A DNA stretch of 64,000 bases, taken from assembly GCA_036346275.1 (NCBI GenBank), contig JAYEVK010000193.1, positions 62,001-126,000 on the forward strand, in the 5' to 3' direction. The notes below the pieces were generated by a model that ran no database searches, had not been told where the DNA came from, and was given only the letters and a program-made list of their open reading frames with translations. The position numbers and the translations under genes are program-made. The DNA is from Otatea glauca. Taxonomy: Eukaryota > Streptophyta > Magnoliopsida > Poales > Poaceae. Shown in pieces: positions 18,277 through 31,164 of the stretch; within the stretch, counting starts at the first letter, position 1; the number at the start of each line of letters is the position of its first letter.

Positions 18277-20997
18277 TGAAAGATCGAAAAGGCGACTAGA
18301 GGGGGTGAATAGGAGCCAAATAAAATTTTCAATAAATTCTCCCCTAGAAATCAATCCACCAAAAGACCGTAAAAGAGAACTCAACCATCGATCAGGCAAT
18401 TTCAAAACAGAGGCTCGACCAGCTTAAGATAGGGTGAACAAAAAATCTGACCGGTCGGGTAGCTCGGTCTGATGAAAAGATCGCGAATCGGTCGTTAGTA
18501 TCGGTCTGATGAAGCAAGACTCCGACCAAGTGGTCGGATGAACAAGACTTCTCGACCGAAGTGGTCGGGTGAATGTAACTCCCGACCAAAGTGGTCGGAT
18601 GAACGATGTTCGGGTGAACAAGACTTCACCAGATGAACAAGATACTCGATTGCGGAGGTCGGTTAAACAGTACTCCCGACTGCAGAGGTCGGATGAACAG
18701 TACTCGGGTGAATAGTGTTCGGAAGAACAGTACTCCCGACCGATGAACAGTACGCCCGACCTACAGAGGTCGGATGAACAGTACTCGGGTGAACAGTGTT
18801 CTGATGAATAGTGCTCCCGACCAATGAGCGAAAGACGCCCGACCTACGAGGTCGGATGAACAAGACGGGTCGGATGAACAGAAAATCAGCACGATCTTAA
18901 AAACAAATCGATGTAACTTTTGATCGGTGATCCAAAACAGTGAAAATTGTGTGCACCTCCTAAGGATGTCAGAACCTATTTCAATCATCAATCGAAGGAA
19001 TTGATACCAAGGTTCCGCCCTTTTCGCTTAAACAAATGCAACACCAAAAACAGAGTCACAAACACGATTTCACCCCTAACTTGTGGTGGGAGTTGATGGT
19101 CGAATATCCTTGGATAACTCTCCACAAATCACAGCAAGTAAGTACACGAAGAAACAACCTTCAAACAAATAGAAACACTATCCAAAACTAGTCACGTAAA
19201 TTGGTTTCTTGCAAAACTGAATAGAAGAGGTTGTAGATTGCCTAGATGATTGGGATATGATCTATAGAAGATTCATCCAAGAATCTTTCATCCTTGGCAA
19301 CAAGAACCGTAAGCCAATCAGACTAAAGAACGCAAGTCACACGCTTACGCACTTCAAGAACACACAGATTTACAAACTTGCAACAAGAACGCAAGGATTG
19401 CCTAGATGATTGAAAGCACCGAATCTAGAGAAGAGTTCATCAATCATGAATTTCAACAAAGACTCGAAGCATGTAGAAGGAGATGAGGCGAATCCAAATT
19501 ACGAAAGAAAATTGCAAGTAAGTAAATGCGAATTTAGATAATGTAATTTAAGTGCGTAATGTAAATACATAAGAGAAATGAAACAAGAATATAAGTGAAG
19601 AACATTTCATTTCGGAAGGAGGTTTACAAAGCCTCACAACAAAGTGGGCAAAGCTCAAATGAGCAAAGAAAACCTCGAACCTTCAGAGAGGGAAGGCTGC
19701 CCTACCCTCTATTTATAGTGACTCGATCAATTCCCACCCTTGGATATCTTGCTTCAATCCTAAGCCAACATCCAAGAGCCAGATTTGATCCTTACACCGC
19801 CACTCTCAACAACTCTCAACTACTCACGAGACTTTCCTCACCGCCACCACGCCCCTGTGGAGACACCCCTCTCCCTGCCTAGTAGCGAGCTAGAACACCT
19901 ACCACCCTTGGATGAGCCTCTAAACCCTAGAGCACTCCATCAAGGGTGAGATTTTACCCACTCATACAGCTATGCATGGGCTCACCCAAACCCAACAACA
20001 CAACGGGTTTTGCACGCTAACTCACACTAACTTGACCCGCTACTCTATCTTCCCGACCGCGATCCAACGGTCCTCCTAGATCGAGCAGCTCCAAGTTAGT
20101 ATCTCATCCATTCCTTTGTCTTCTCGGCTTGCGCCTACTCCCCGCCTCACCATCTTTGGCGACACCTTGATCATCCGACCTCGCCTCTCCCAACCTAGTC
20201 TCGATCCCCTTCGCTCACCATGACCTAGCTCCAAAGTCCCGCAACCATCATAGACAAGGAAACCACATCACATAGCAATGTCCAACAACACATATCCATC
20301 TCAACAGAAAGATATACACTATGTCGACCAAAGATAACCCCGACCACACGTGGTATGACCACTGGTCTCCATCCCGACCAACCAAGGTCCGACCATCGGT
20401 CTCCATCCCGACCAACAATGGTCCGACCATCGGTCTCCATCCCGACCACTCAAGGTCCGACCACCGGTCTTCATCCCGACCAACAATGGTCCGACCATCG
20501 GTCTCCATCCCGACCACTGAGGTCGACCACCGGTCTCCGATCACGAGAAACCCGACCACTGGGTCGACGACCGACTCACCACCAGCACGGCCCACCTCTC
20601 TGGTCGGACAACCGTCTCCGACCAACCAAAGACCGACCACTCGTGGTCGGATAACCGATCTCCGACCACCAAAGCCCGGACCTCTCAGTCGGACAACCGG
20701 TCTCCGACCAACCAAAGACTCGACCACTGGGGTCGACGACCGTCTCCGACCAGCCAAAGCCTGACCTCTCGGTCGGACGACCCACCACTCGGGTCGGACG
20801 ACCGGTCGCAACACACCAAAGCCCCGACCACTCGGTCGGACGACCCGACCACTGGTCTGGACGACCGGTCTCCAACCAAGAACTCAAATTGCTCTAGCTC
20901 AAAAACAATCCAAATCAAACTCAAACTTGAGCACACCTTGCTCAGATAAAGTCAAATACTCATCACAAACATGGATGGATCTCCACATGGTCCTTCA
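18277..20997 (-). repeat. 3' LTR of gag-only Sirevirus, 2.7 kb
   Basis: It is nearly identical over its length to 27726-30463, differing mostly by single-base indels. In element orientation U3 is on the right. Boxes of the form gaccactcggtcgg fill 20340-20880 in U3; a second set (accgaagtggtcgg) fills 18435-18880, downstream of the TATA box. Confidence 0.92.
19709..19718 (-). promoter_or_regulatory. TATA box in 3' LTR (gag-only element)
   Basis: The minus strand reads ctataaatag. The same sequence is present in the other LTR at 29164-29173. It lies about 630 bp downstream of the U3 box array. Confidence 0.75.
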
Positions 20998-21006
20998 ATC
21001 TCCCCC
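20998..21006 (-). promoter_or_regulatory. Polypurine tract of gag-only element
   Basis: The minus strand reads aagggggagat directly against the LTR. Further tracts of the same type lie inside at 21301-21314, 22313-22322, 22821-22830 and 22867-22874. Clusters of polypurine tracts upstream of the 3' LTR are a known Sirevirus trait. The terminal one primes plus-strand DNA. Confidence 0.8.
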
Positions 21007-24000
21007 TTGATGAGTATATTGACAAACCACACAAAAGGCATAAATTTGAGTTTGAATGAGACAAGAAGAAAGCAATTTGATTGCAAAGCCAAACTTGGTC
21101 CAGAGAAAGATATAAAATTATGACCAAGTTGGCAGAAAGAATTTAGAGCAAGACCATGAAAAGAGCAAGTTTTCAACAAAAGCTCTAAAAACCAATCATA
21201 AGTGTCAAATGTGATTATGATCCATAAGAGATAGCAAAGATTTACAAAAATCATAAAAACCAACATGCTTTCACATTTTAAATGATGCCTTTTTCTACAT
21301 TTTCTCCCCCTTTTGGCAATATAGGCATCAAAATAGAATTTTCTCCCTCTTTTATGTATGCATGAAATGCAACCTAAGGGAGCTTTGAAGATTATCCAAA
21401 TGATCATAATGACAAGATATGACACCAAGCTTATTAATCTCAGATTATAACTAAACTAAGACATGTCCAAGTGCAAATAACAAATTTTGCTCATCAGCGA
21501 AGTTTTGAAAATGTATCATTTTTAGCAAGATTTGACAAGTGCAAAACTTAGCAAAGTTTCAAAACTAGAAGCAAAACCACTCAGGGATCAAATGGAAAAC
21601 CTAGAGTTCAACCTACTCAACACTTTGGGGAAATTTGAAGTGCATGTAAGGTCCTTCGAGCCCATTTTTTTTTTCAATTTATGCAAATTTTCTTTAAGAC
21701 TTCGAAAAATATAGCGGGGTGCAAATGTTTGACATTATTTGCATTCTTTACCCACTTATGTGTTTGATATTTGCATTTTTTTTTTGATTGACTCAAGCCA
21801 TTTTCGATCATCTCAAGAGTTACTCTTAAGAGAATGATCTTGGTCATACACAATATATTCCAAGTTCATCCCAAATGCAATGGGAGGCAGTCTCGAGAAT
21901 ATAAAGTGCTGAGATCAATTTTGCACAAAAGAGTCAATTTTTTTTTTAATTTTCAGTTTAGCACATATAAGCAATTCTGAAGGACTCAAATATGGATCAA
22001 GCAAATTTCACCCAAGTTGCTATAGGGACTCTAGAGAATTCCAAAATTTCACAATTTATGGTAAAAGCTCTTAGAGAAGAAACTTAGTAAGTAAAAGCAA
22101 CATGTTTCATCAAGTTTTCATTTAAAGCTTTTAAGTTTTTCAGATTTCAATGAACATTAGCTTGATAAATGAACTTGGACATATCTAAGCTAGTGATTTT
22201 CTTCGAAAGATATAGCATGATGTATTTCACGAAGATTGAGTCAAATGCATAATAGACAAAGCTCATAAAACGAAAAATGCAGTCTAAATGCAATGCATGA
22301 ACAGATTCCCAAACTCCCCCTCAACAATTGAATCAATTTTAAGCTCAAATCTGGTTAAAGTTGGGTTATTATCAAGATTAGGCATAAAGAAAACCCGAAT
22401 GAACTCAATAATAACGAGAAAAAGCAGAATGAGGAGAAGAAGTCGAGAAACCGCAACTTTGGATGGCTATTGAGTATAGATAAGATAGAAGAGATTCACT
22501 ATGGCTCGGACTCGCTCTTATCTTCCCAGAGATCGACATAGGAAGTCGACTCTAGATCTCAACTAAGGAGTGCACATGCACTGTCTACCTGTGAGGCCAC
22601 AAAACCTACTAGACTTATAAGGCGTGAGGGAACTCAACCTAGAGAGAAGAGAGAACAACTAATCACGCATGATAGCAACCTAAAGCACAAGATAAGAGGT
22701 CCATGCGAGGCATGCCGAAGTCTAAGTGAGTGAACTCAACTCAAGAAAACAAGCCCAAAGTCACCTGTAAGAAGAAAGGAAAATCTGGAAGAGAATATAT
22801 AGTACATAATATACAAACCAGCTCCCCCTCAAGATAAGCTATATGAGCTCATAAACCCAAGCTCAAATCCCCCTGAACACATTCTAAAACTCTCTCCTCA
22901 CAAGAGATAGGTAGAAAGCTAGAGGAAAAGAGATAAGATCGAAAACCACATGGTCTCTAAGGAGCAAGACGGCTCAAGGTAAAAAGCAACCTAATTATGC
23001 TAGAAGTCCAACCAAAAGACTCTAGACAAAAAGGACACAAGCTCTACCTACAAAAGAACCACAACCTCCTAAGAGATCCATCATTATCATCAACATTTTC
23101 AGAGGTACTTACCTACTGCAGTGTAGAACAAGTAGTGGCAAAGGACCTGAAGTGGATCCTAAAAGCAGAGGAAGAGATATTCCTAGGATGATGGTCTCCT
23201 CACCAGAAAGCCTACACACATGCATCCAACAAATCTATGCTTTCAAAGCAAGTTAGCGGATCCAGCTTCCTAGGCACGAATGGACAAGATACATGAAAAG
23301 TGTGGCAAATGATCATCTAGAGCATGAACATGATGCAGAAGGTAATGTAAGATCATGTTCACAACCAAGCTAAAGATAGCATCAAGATCCATATATCCAT
23401 AGACAACAGTGAAAACATATCCACATGATAAACAACAAAGAAGGTGCATCATAGCACCGTCATCTTTGGCATAAGAAGCTAAGCAAGGTGTATCACAAGA
23501 ACAAAATGCTAGCAGGATCATGTGCAAGTCTAGAAATACATGGATCAAGATACTACCCTAAACATGGCAATGACCATGTAAATGAAGAAATACCATAATG
23601 AAGCACAACAACATGCTACTAGATATAACATGAGCAAGATAAATAAAGACAACCAAAGAGGATCATGCATAAAACAAACCAATTAGCAACATCAAGATCC
23701 ATTTATCCATAGTCTCAATAACAATATTTACATGCCACGAAAAGGCCCGTCAAAAGGAGACCAAACAAAAGGTCATGAGGACACAGGCAGGATGAAAGTA
23801 AATGGTGACCATGGACACAAAGATGAGAAGCTACTTATGGCAACACTCTATGCATGATGATGAATACATGCCATGAATGAAGAACACAAGCTCATGCAAA
23901 ATAGGTATGAAGCATATAAGCATGAAGGACAATAAAAGGTGATCATGAACAATATAAGTCATACAATGCAGCTAGATCATATAACCCTAATCTCATGAAA

Positions 24001-24977
24001 GGCACTCACATGTAGCAAAGTCCGACAAACAAAGTCTAAACAAGGCTAATCATGGATGTAATAGAAAATCGTGGTCATATAACCTAGATACTACTCATGA
24101 CAAAATAAAGTAAATGATATATAGCACGTGCCCATAGTTAATACAAATGCTCATACCAAATGAACACTATCATGGACAAGATAAAAACAAGAAAATCACA
24201 TCTTTGGGAAAGAGCTCATGAATCTAGGATATAATACATGAAGCACAAAGATGGTTGGGGAAAACATGCTATGGCACAAAACAAGACAGACAAAAACTAA
24301 CAAGACCTAGCAAAGTACATATAATACACATGGGAGCAAGAGCAATCACAACATGTCATGAAAATGATGATCGCAAGTATAACCGACATGAGGGTATGAG
24401 ATAGCTCACCATGGAAGTGGAAGTCCCCAATGTTGTTATCATGAAGCTCAACACTTGTGGAGCGAAACACAAGGCAAACAAAATTGAAAGTACATGCAGG
24501 TTAGCATGATGCTCATGATGGTCATGCAGGAAGATCCAATCCTCTAGAGACAAGCCGCAAAGACCAACTCGGAATTCACATCGAGTGCCAACATTGAAAA
24601 GCGACAAAACGATCCTAGATGAGATTAGTAAGGATCAACATGACCAACATACTTACCTGCAACTCTTGCCGTGAGTGGGTACCTCGAGGAAAAACGAGGT
24701 CCACTACTTATGCACGGCGAAGATGATGCCTCAGGACAACTCATGGACTAAGAATCGAACTAAGAAAGGACAAGTCCACAAGATGACCCAAATCCACTCC
24801 ACTAGGCGGTGATCATATCCTCAAGCTAGCCTCAGCGACTCATGCCATGAAAAAGGCAAAAGGCACTTAAAAGCATTATTGCATAGACATGACACAAGGA
24901 ATTGACACAAGAGGAAAGATGACTCAAGATGGGATAGAGAGAAGATCTGGGAACCCAACATCGAGCCACACGACGCC
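21007..24977 (-). other. Long non-coding interior of gag-only Sirevirus
   Basis: About 4 kb without any pol motif on either strand. The plus strand is rich in A, C and catg words (atgaagcacaa, gatcatgca), and contains two related blocks around gatccatatatccatag (about 23389) and gatccatttatccatag (about 23697). The longest frame (23270-23548 minus, 92 codons) has no domain. This occupies the place where pol and an envelope-like gene would sit in a full Sirevirus. Confidence 0.6.
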
Positions 24978-26566
24978 TCAGTACCGATCCACGAAGAAGA
25001 TCGACTTGAGTGTCTCTCGACGCTCAACTCTCACACGATCAGAGCAACTCGTAGATAATCTATGAGTCAAAAGCGGGTTGGCACGCCGTGGTGCAAAAGC
25101 CGCACCATCCCAGTAAGGCTGCCTGGATCTCCTACCAGAATACACCTCACGCCGCTGATATCTACCTCGATGGGAAAAACGAGGAATATCAAGAGGACGG
25201 CGGAAAGACTGACTACGAACAGCTCCAGGACTAAAACTCGAAGAACTAGCATGAAAACCAAGTCCTCGACGCCGCCAAAAAAAGCAGCGACTCTCTAACT
25301 CGTCTAGAAGCAGTGTGTGCCTTAGAGCACTCAAAGTCCGGGATGACCACGAATACCCCTAAGAGCAAGAACACGCCACGCCGAGTGATCTTGGCGTGCT
25401 TGAAGCGTAAATCTACTAGGTGACCATCCTTCTTACAAAGGTGCATGTGTACTTCGCCTTGCTAGAGATGTATAACAGAGTAACACCCTTACGGTCAAAA
25501 GTCCTATGGACAACCCCAGCAGACCTAAACACGGTGGTGCTCACTCTGGGAGCTACCACAATCTCACCACTCTTGGAGCCGCGCACAATGGTGGGAGGAT
25601 GCGCCCGAGCGTGCTCCAAGGGATCAAATCCTAGACCTTGATTGAATCTGCTAATTTTGGATTGGTCTAGAATAAGATTGAGCTTCTTCTTGCCTCCAAC
25701 AAACTTCTCGAGAGTGCTCATAAGATACTGGCAATCTCGGAAGAGAGAAGCACAAGAAGAACAGGGGGAAGGAGAGAAAGAAGAAGAACCAGAAAGAAAA
25801 GATCTCTCAGCACGTGCTTTTTGTTCCCTTAGCACGGCTGCCTCAATCTTGAGGGACTCACAAGAAACGCAAGAAGCATCTCTAATCCTATTGGCTTGGT
25901 CTTCTAATTTCTTTCTAGGCTCGACATGGATTTTATCCAAGTCATCCTTAACCCCAACACACAGCAGGCAACCAGTTTTTGACTTATCTAGTAAGTCCTT
26001 AGCAAGTTGATCACACTTGACATTCAAAGCATCATTGTCAAGTTTTAGTTGCCTACAGCCCTCACATGAGCTGACTGGGTCCTTAGAAGCATGCAATTCA
26101 AGTTCATCATTTCTAGCAGAAAGCTTCTTAAGGTGTGAACTCATGGCATCAATTTCAGCAAGCAATTTAGGGCAATTAGAGCATGATGGAGTGGAGTGAG
26201 CATGAAGAAAACTAGCCTCAACAGAATAGCATCAATGAACTAGTTCTAGCATTCTTCAACCTAAGACCATCAAGTTCAAGAAGCACACTATCATGTATGG
26301 TCCTTAGGTTCTCCAACTCCACAAGAACAAAGATCACAGAGAACACAGTCATCAGTGACTCGGGAGGGAGAAGATCTAAGTAAAGCTAACTCCCGAGTCA
26401 AGGTACCTACTTCCTTCTCAAGCTCCATACACCTAGCTCTAGCTCTAGCATGAAATCTTCCTAATTTGCAGAAAGCTTCGTTGAGCTGGTCATAGGAGGG
26501 TACCTCATCCGAGTCGCTGTAGAGTTCGGAGTCGCTGATGTCGTTGGTGTCGGCCATGAAGCACAT
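24978..26566 (-). pseudogene. Gag-associated coiled-coil region, gag-only element
   Basis: Continuing gag on the minus strand, 26566-26291 encodes an acidic stretch (DISDSELYSDSDEVPSYDQL) and then helical sequence. 26165-25416 encodes a long heptad-rich region (HLKKLSARNDELELH, KLDNDALNVKCDQLAKDLL) with regular Cys pairs (SSCEGC, SCVSC, CSSC). 25334-24978 encodes an Arg/Ser-rich end (RFSHRGRYQRREVYSG). Extended gag with coiled coils is usual in Sireviruses. The pieces are in three different frames, so either the gene is decayed or the sequence has indel errors. Confidence 0.65.
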
Positions 26567-27675
26567 GCCGGAGAAGTCGTCGCCGCCCTTCTTCTCTTGC
26601 AGATCATCCTCGCCCTCGTCGCTCCATGTCTCCGTGTCGGAGAGGTTGATGTCGTCTGCGCGGCGAGGACGCGGTGAAAGAGCTTCTTGTTCTTGGAGAA
26701 GTTGCGGTACTTCTTCTCGTGCGCCGATTCACGAACTGGAGGCTTCTTGTTGCGGTTCTTGTCGGTATAGTCGTTCTTGCCCGAACCGCCTTGTTCGTTT
26801 TTGCCCTTCTCCAGCTTGGGACAGTTTGCTCGAATGTGGTTGGGGCCACCACACTCGAAACAGGTGATCATCCCACCTCTCTTCCTCTCTCTCACTCTCT
26901 TGTATGCATATGAAAATTTTCGAGCAAGAAGAGCAAGCTCATTTTCTGGAAATTTTTCCAGTTGGTCATCGCTTAGCTCGCAAAGGGCGGAGAGAGAGAA
27001 ACCAATGTAAGAATCGTAAAGAGAGGATCCAATGGGATCGGTGACCAAAGCCATCGATCGAGACTTCGTCTTCCGCGAGACGACATCGATCTCATGAGTC
27101 TTGAGGCGGAATAAAGCCCGCCAAGAGTCAAGGTCGATGTGTCGGTGGTGTCCTTGATGGTGGTCACCTTCATCTCCCAAACACGAAGATCAAGTGCGGT
27201 CAAGAAATGTCGAGCATTATCCGAGTCGGGGTATATGCAACCGATCGCCGGAGGTCGCCAAAGTCTTCGTAAACCGACCAAAGCACTCGTCAAGACTCTC
27301 ACCGTCGGTTGTTCAAACTTGTTGAACTCACGCTTGAATTGGTCCTGTCGAACCGCCTTGATTTGGGTAGTACCTCATGGTAAGCATCGAGGGTCACCCA
27401 AATCTCATGAGCAGAACGAAGGTGAGAGATCCTATCGTACTCATTGCGACGAAGGCCCTGTATGAGGATGTTCCTTGCCTTAGCATTTACCTCAACATCA
27501 GCCATATTGCCGGCCGTGACGTTCTCATCGGCAGGAACCTCATACGGGAGCTTCACCTTCTGCCATATCAGAAACCACAGGCGTGATGTACGACTCCATC
27601 CGAGATTTCCAAAAAGGAAAATCAACTCCAGAGAAAATAGGAGGCTTGGTGGAATACTTGTCCATCGCCATGGCT
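26461..27675 (-). pseudogene. Gag (CCHC) of gag-only Sirevirus, frameshifted
   Basis: On the minus strand, translation opens at about 27675-27660 just after the primer site, with the typical MAMDKYSTKPPIF start and GVDFPFWKSRMESY. It then changes frame: LPYEVPADENVTA and NAKARNILIQGLRRNEYDRI (27555-27420), then DLRVWEMKVTTIKDT (27200), then HEIDVVSRKTKSRSMALV (27090). The last piece holds a complete CCHC knuckle, CFECGGPNHIRANC (about 26865-26820). Gag forms the particle and its knuckle binds element RNA in the cytoplasm. At least three frame changes separate the pieces. Given the indel-type differences between the two LTRs, some may be sequencing errors. The frame starting at 27769 runs out of the LTR and is not the true start. 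Confidence 0.75.
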
Positions 27676-27711
27676 CTTGAGACCGGTCAAGATCTAGAAA
27701 GAGCAGAACCG

Positions 27712-27723
27712 GCTCTGATACCA
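27712..27723 (-). promoter_or_regulatory. Primer binding site (initiator-Met tRNA)
   Basis: The minus strand reads tggtatcagagc, complementary to the 3' end of plant initiator-Met tRNA, two bases inside the 5' LTR end. Confidence 0.9.
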
Positions 27724-27725
27724 AT

Positions 27726-30463
27726 TGAAAGATCGAAAAGGCGACTAGAGGGGGGTGAATAGGAGCCAAATAAAATTTTCAATAAATTCTCCCCTAGAAA
27801 TCAATCCACCAAAAGACCGTAAAGAGAGAATCGAACCATCGATCGAGGTAATTTCAAAACAGAGGCTTCACCGTTAAGATAGGGTGAACAATAAAAATCG
27901 TGACCGGTCGGGTAGCTCGCCTGATGAACAAGATCGCGAATCGGTCGTTAGTATCTGGTCGGATGAAGCGATACTCCCGACCGAAGTGGTCGGATGAGCG
28001 AGACTCCCGACCGAAGTGGTGGGTGAATGTAACTCCGACCGAAAGTGGTCGGATGAGCGAGATTCGGGTGAACAGACTCGACCGGATGAACAAGACTCGA
28101 TTGCGGAGGTCGGTTAAGCAAGACTCCGATCGCAGAGGTCGGATGAACAAGATTTCGGGTGAATAGTGTTGGAAGAACAAGACTCCGACCGATGAGCGAC
28201 GCCCGACCTACGAGGTCTGATGAACAAGACTCGGGTGAGCGGTGTTCGATGAATAGTGCTCCCGACCATCGAGCAAGACGCCCGACCTACAGAGGTCGGA
28301 TGAACAAGATCGGGTCGGATGAGCAATAAAATCAGCACGATCTTAAAAAGAAATCGATGTAACTTTTGATCTACCGATCCAAAAAAAGTGAAAATTGGTG
28401 TGCACCTCCCTAAGGATATCAGAACCTATTTCAATCATCAATCGAAGGAATTGATACCAAGGTTCCGCCCTTTTCGATTAAACAAATGCAACACCAAAAC
28501 AGAGTCACAAACACAGATTTCACCCCTAACTTGTGGTGGGAGTTGATGGTCAGAATATCCTTGGATAACTCTCCACAAATCACAGCAAGTAAGTACACGA
28601 AGAAACAACCCTTCAAACAAATAGAAACACTATCTGAAAACTAGTCACAGAAATTGGTTTCTTGCAAAACTGAATAGAAGAGGTTGTAGATTGCCTAGAT
28701 GATTGGGATATGATCTATAGAAGATTCATCCAGCAATCTTTCATCCTTGGCAACAAGAACCAGAAGCCAATCAGACTAAAGCGCAAGTCACACGTTTACG
28801 CACTTCAAGAACACACAGATTTACAAACTTGCAACAAGAACGCAAGGATTGCCTAGATGATTGAAAGCACCGAATCTAGAGAAGAGTTCATCAATCATGA
28901 ATTTCAACAAAGACTCAGAAGCATGTAGAAGGAGATGAGGCAAATCCAAATTACGTAAAGAAAATTGCAAGTAAGTAAATGCGGAATTTAGATAATGTAA
29001 TTTAAGTGCGTAATGTAAATACATAAGAGAAATGAAACAAGAATATAAGTGAAGAACATTTCATTTCGGAAGGGAGGTTTACAAAGCCTCACAACAAAGT
29101 GGGCAAAGCTCAAATGAGCAAAAAAACCTCGGAACCTTCAGAGAGGGAAGGCTGCCCTACCCTCTATTTATAGTGACAGGATCAATTCCCACCCTTGGAT
29201 ATCTTGCTTCAATCCTAAGCCAACATCCAAGAGCCGGATTTGATCCTTACACCATCACTCTCAACAACTCTCAACTACCACGTAGACTTTCCTCACCGCC
29301 ACCACGTCCCTGTGGAGACACCCTCTCCCCTGCCTAGTAGCGCACTAGGAACACCTACCACCCTTGGATGAGCCTCTAAACCCTAGAGCACTCCATCAAG
29401 GGTGAGATTTTACCCACTCATACAGCTATGCATGGGCTCACCCAAACCCAACAACACAACGGGTTTTGCACGCTAACTCACACTAACTTGACCCGCTACT
29501 CTATCTTCCCGACCGCGATCCAACGGTCCTCCTAGATCGAGCAGCTCCAAGTTAGTATCTCATCCATTCCTTTGTCTTCTCGGCTTGCGGCTACTCCCCG
29601 GCCTCACCATCTTTGGCGACACCTTGATCATCCGGACCTCGGCTCTCCCACCTAGTCCCGATCCCTTCGCTCACCATGACCTAGCTCCAAAGTCCCGCAA
29701 CCATCATAGACAAGGAAACCACATCACATAGCAATGTCCAACAACACATATCCATCTCAACAGAAAGATATACACTATGTTGACGACAAAGATAACCCGA
29801 CCACACGTGGTATGACCATCGGTCTCCATCCCGACCAACCAAGGTCCGACCATCGGTCTCCATCCCGACCAACAATGGTCCGACCACTCGGTCTCCATCC
29901 CGACCACTCAAGGTCCGACCACCGGTCTTCATCCCGACCAACAATGGTCCGACCATCGGTCTCCATCCCGACCACTGAGAGTCGACCACCGGTCTCCGAC
30001 CACGAGAAACCCGACCACTCGGGTCGACGATCGACTCACCACCACCACACGGCCGGACCTCTGGGTCGGACAACCGGTCTCCGACCAACCAAAGACCGAC
30101 CACTCGTGGTCGGATAACCGGTCTCCGACCACCAAAGCCTGCACTCTCGGTCGGACAACCGGTCTCCGACCAACCAAAGACGACCACTCGGTCGACGATC
30201 GGTCTCCGACCACCAAAGCCTGCACCTCTCGGTCGGACGACCACCACTCGGGGTCGGACGACTGGTCTGCAACACAGCCAAAGCCCCGACCACTCAGGTC
30301 GGACGACCCGATCACTCGGGGTCGGACGACTGGTCTCTAACCAGTAACTCAAATTGCTCTAGCTCGAAAAACAATCCAAATCAAACTCAAACTTGAGCAC
30401 ACCTTGCTCAGATAAAGTCAAATACTCATCACAAACATGGATGGACCTCCACATGGTCCTTCA
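27726..30463 (-). repeat. 5' LTR of gag-only Sirevirus, 2.7 kb
   Basis: This is the partner of 18277-20997. U3 boxes lie at about 29805-30345 and the downstream box set at about 27895-28325; the TATA box (ctataaatag) is at 29164-29173 on the minus strand. Long frames such as 29681-30352 only read through the box arrays and are not genes. Confidence 0.92.
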
Positions 30464-31164
30464 TGATCACACACCAGTGAATTTATAAAATTCTTACAAG
30501 GCACACTACCATTTATGTTTTTTTCTTTTTGTTTTTAGAAATATAATATAACAAACGAAGTTCAATGCTTACATAGATTTAATTGACCAAACAAACCAAG
30601 TTTAAATTTTTTAAAAAATTTACATCATGGTTCTGAGTCAATTATTAATCTCTCATAAAAGTTTTAGATCATAATCACACCCAAGAAAATTTATAAAATT
30701 CTGACAATATAACTGTCCCAATTATGTTCATTCTGTTTTTGATTTTTTAAAGATAACAAATGAAGTTAAATTATTTTGAAATTTTTTATGTATAATCCTA
30801 AACTACTAAGGATAGTACCATAAAAGTTTGAGATTATTATCAAGCTTGTACAATTTTATAAAAATCTAACAGTATTTCTGCCAAAATTTTAAAATATTTA
30901 AAAAATTCGGTTTTTCAACAAATTTTCATAGGAGATGACTTTCCTAATGGTTATTGGGTCAAATCCGGCCCTAAAACGGTCAAAACCGGTCAAAAAACAC
31001 GAAATTTCGGCGAAATTCCGCCCGGAAAAACAAAATTTCGGATTTTACTGTAGCAATTTCAAATTTTTTTAATTTTTTTTCCCGGCCGGTAGTTTAGATT
31101 TCGGGGGGGTCCGAAATCCGAAATTTCGGCGAAATTCGCCGAAATTTTGAACCTTGCTGGTTCA

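Larger units (their letters stand above)
18277..30463 (-). mobile_element. Gag-only non-autonomous Sirevirus, 12.2 kb
   Basis: Two long LTRs (18277-20997 and 27726-30463) are in direct orientation with TG...CA ends. The 5-bp duplication tgatc lies at 18272-18276 and 30464-30468. On the minus strand, the primer site tggtatcagagc (27723-27712) matches the initiator-Met tRNA end, and a polypurine tract gggggagat abuts the left LTR (21006-20998). The 6.7-kb interior encodes only gag-like and coiled-coil sequence in its first ~2.7 kb (27675-24978). No protease, integrase, reverse transcriptase or RNase H motif was found in the remaining ~4 kb. It lies inside the hAT-like element 17302-31156. Enzymes would have to come from a related autonomous Sirevirus. 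Confidence 0.9.
17302..31156. mobile_element. hAT-like non-autonomous element split by a Sirevirus
   Basis: The left arm 17302-18276 starts caaggttcaaaatttcgg and the right arm 30469-31156 ends with its exact 18-bp inverse. The 8-mer ctggttca flanks both sides (17294-17301, 31157-31164). The CA(A)GG end and 8-bp duplication fit hAT. Without the inserted retroelement it would be about 1.66 kb. Both arms are AT-rich and contain aaatttcggcgaaatt palindromes. No transposase is seen. A fragment like its right arm lies at about 40545-40777. Confidence 0.85.

Noticed and set aside
20248..20887. Long frames (up to 188 codons) on both strands of the gag-only element's LTRs
   Set aside because: They read through the gaccactcggtcgg box array, which yields Arg/Pro/Val/Gly-rich text in every frame. 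The same happens at 29681-30352.
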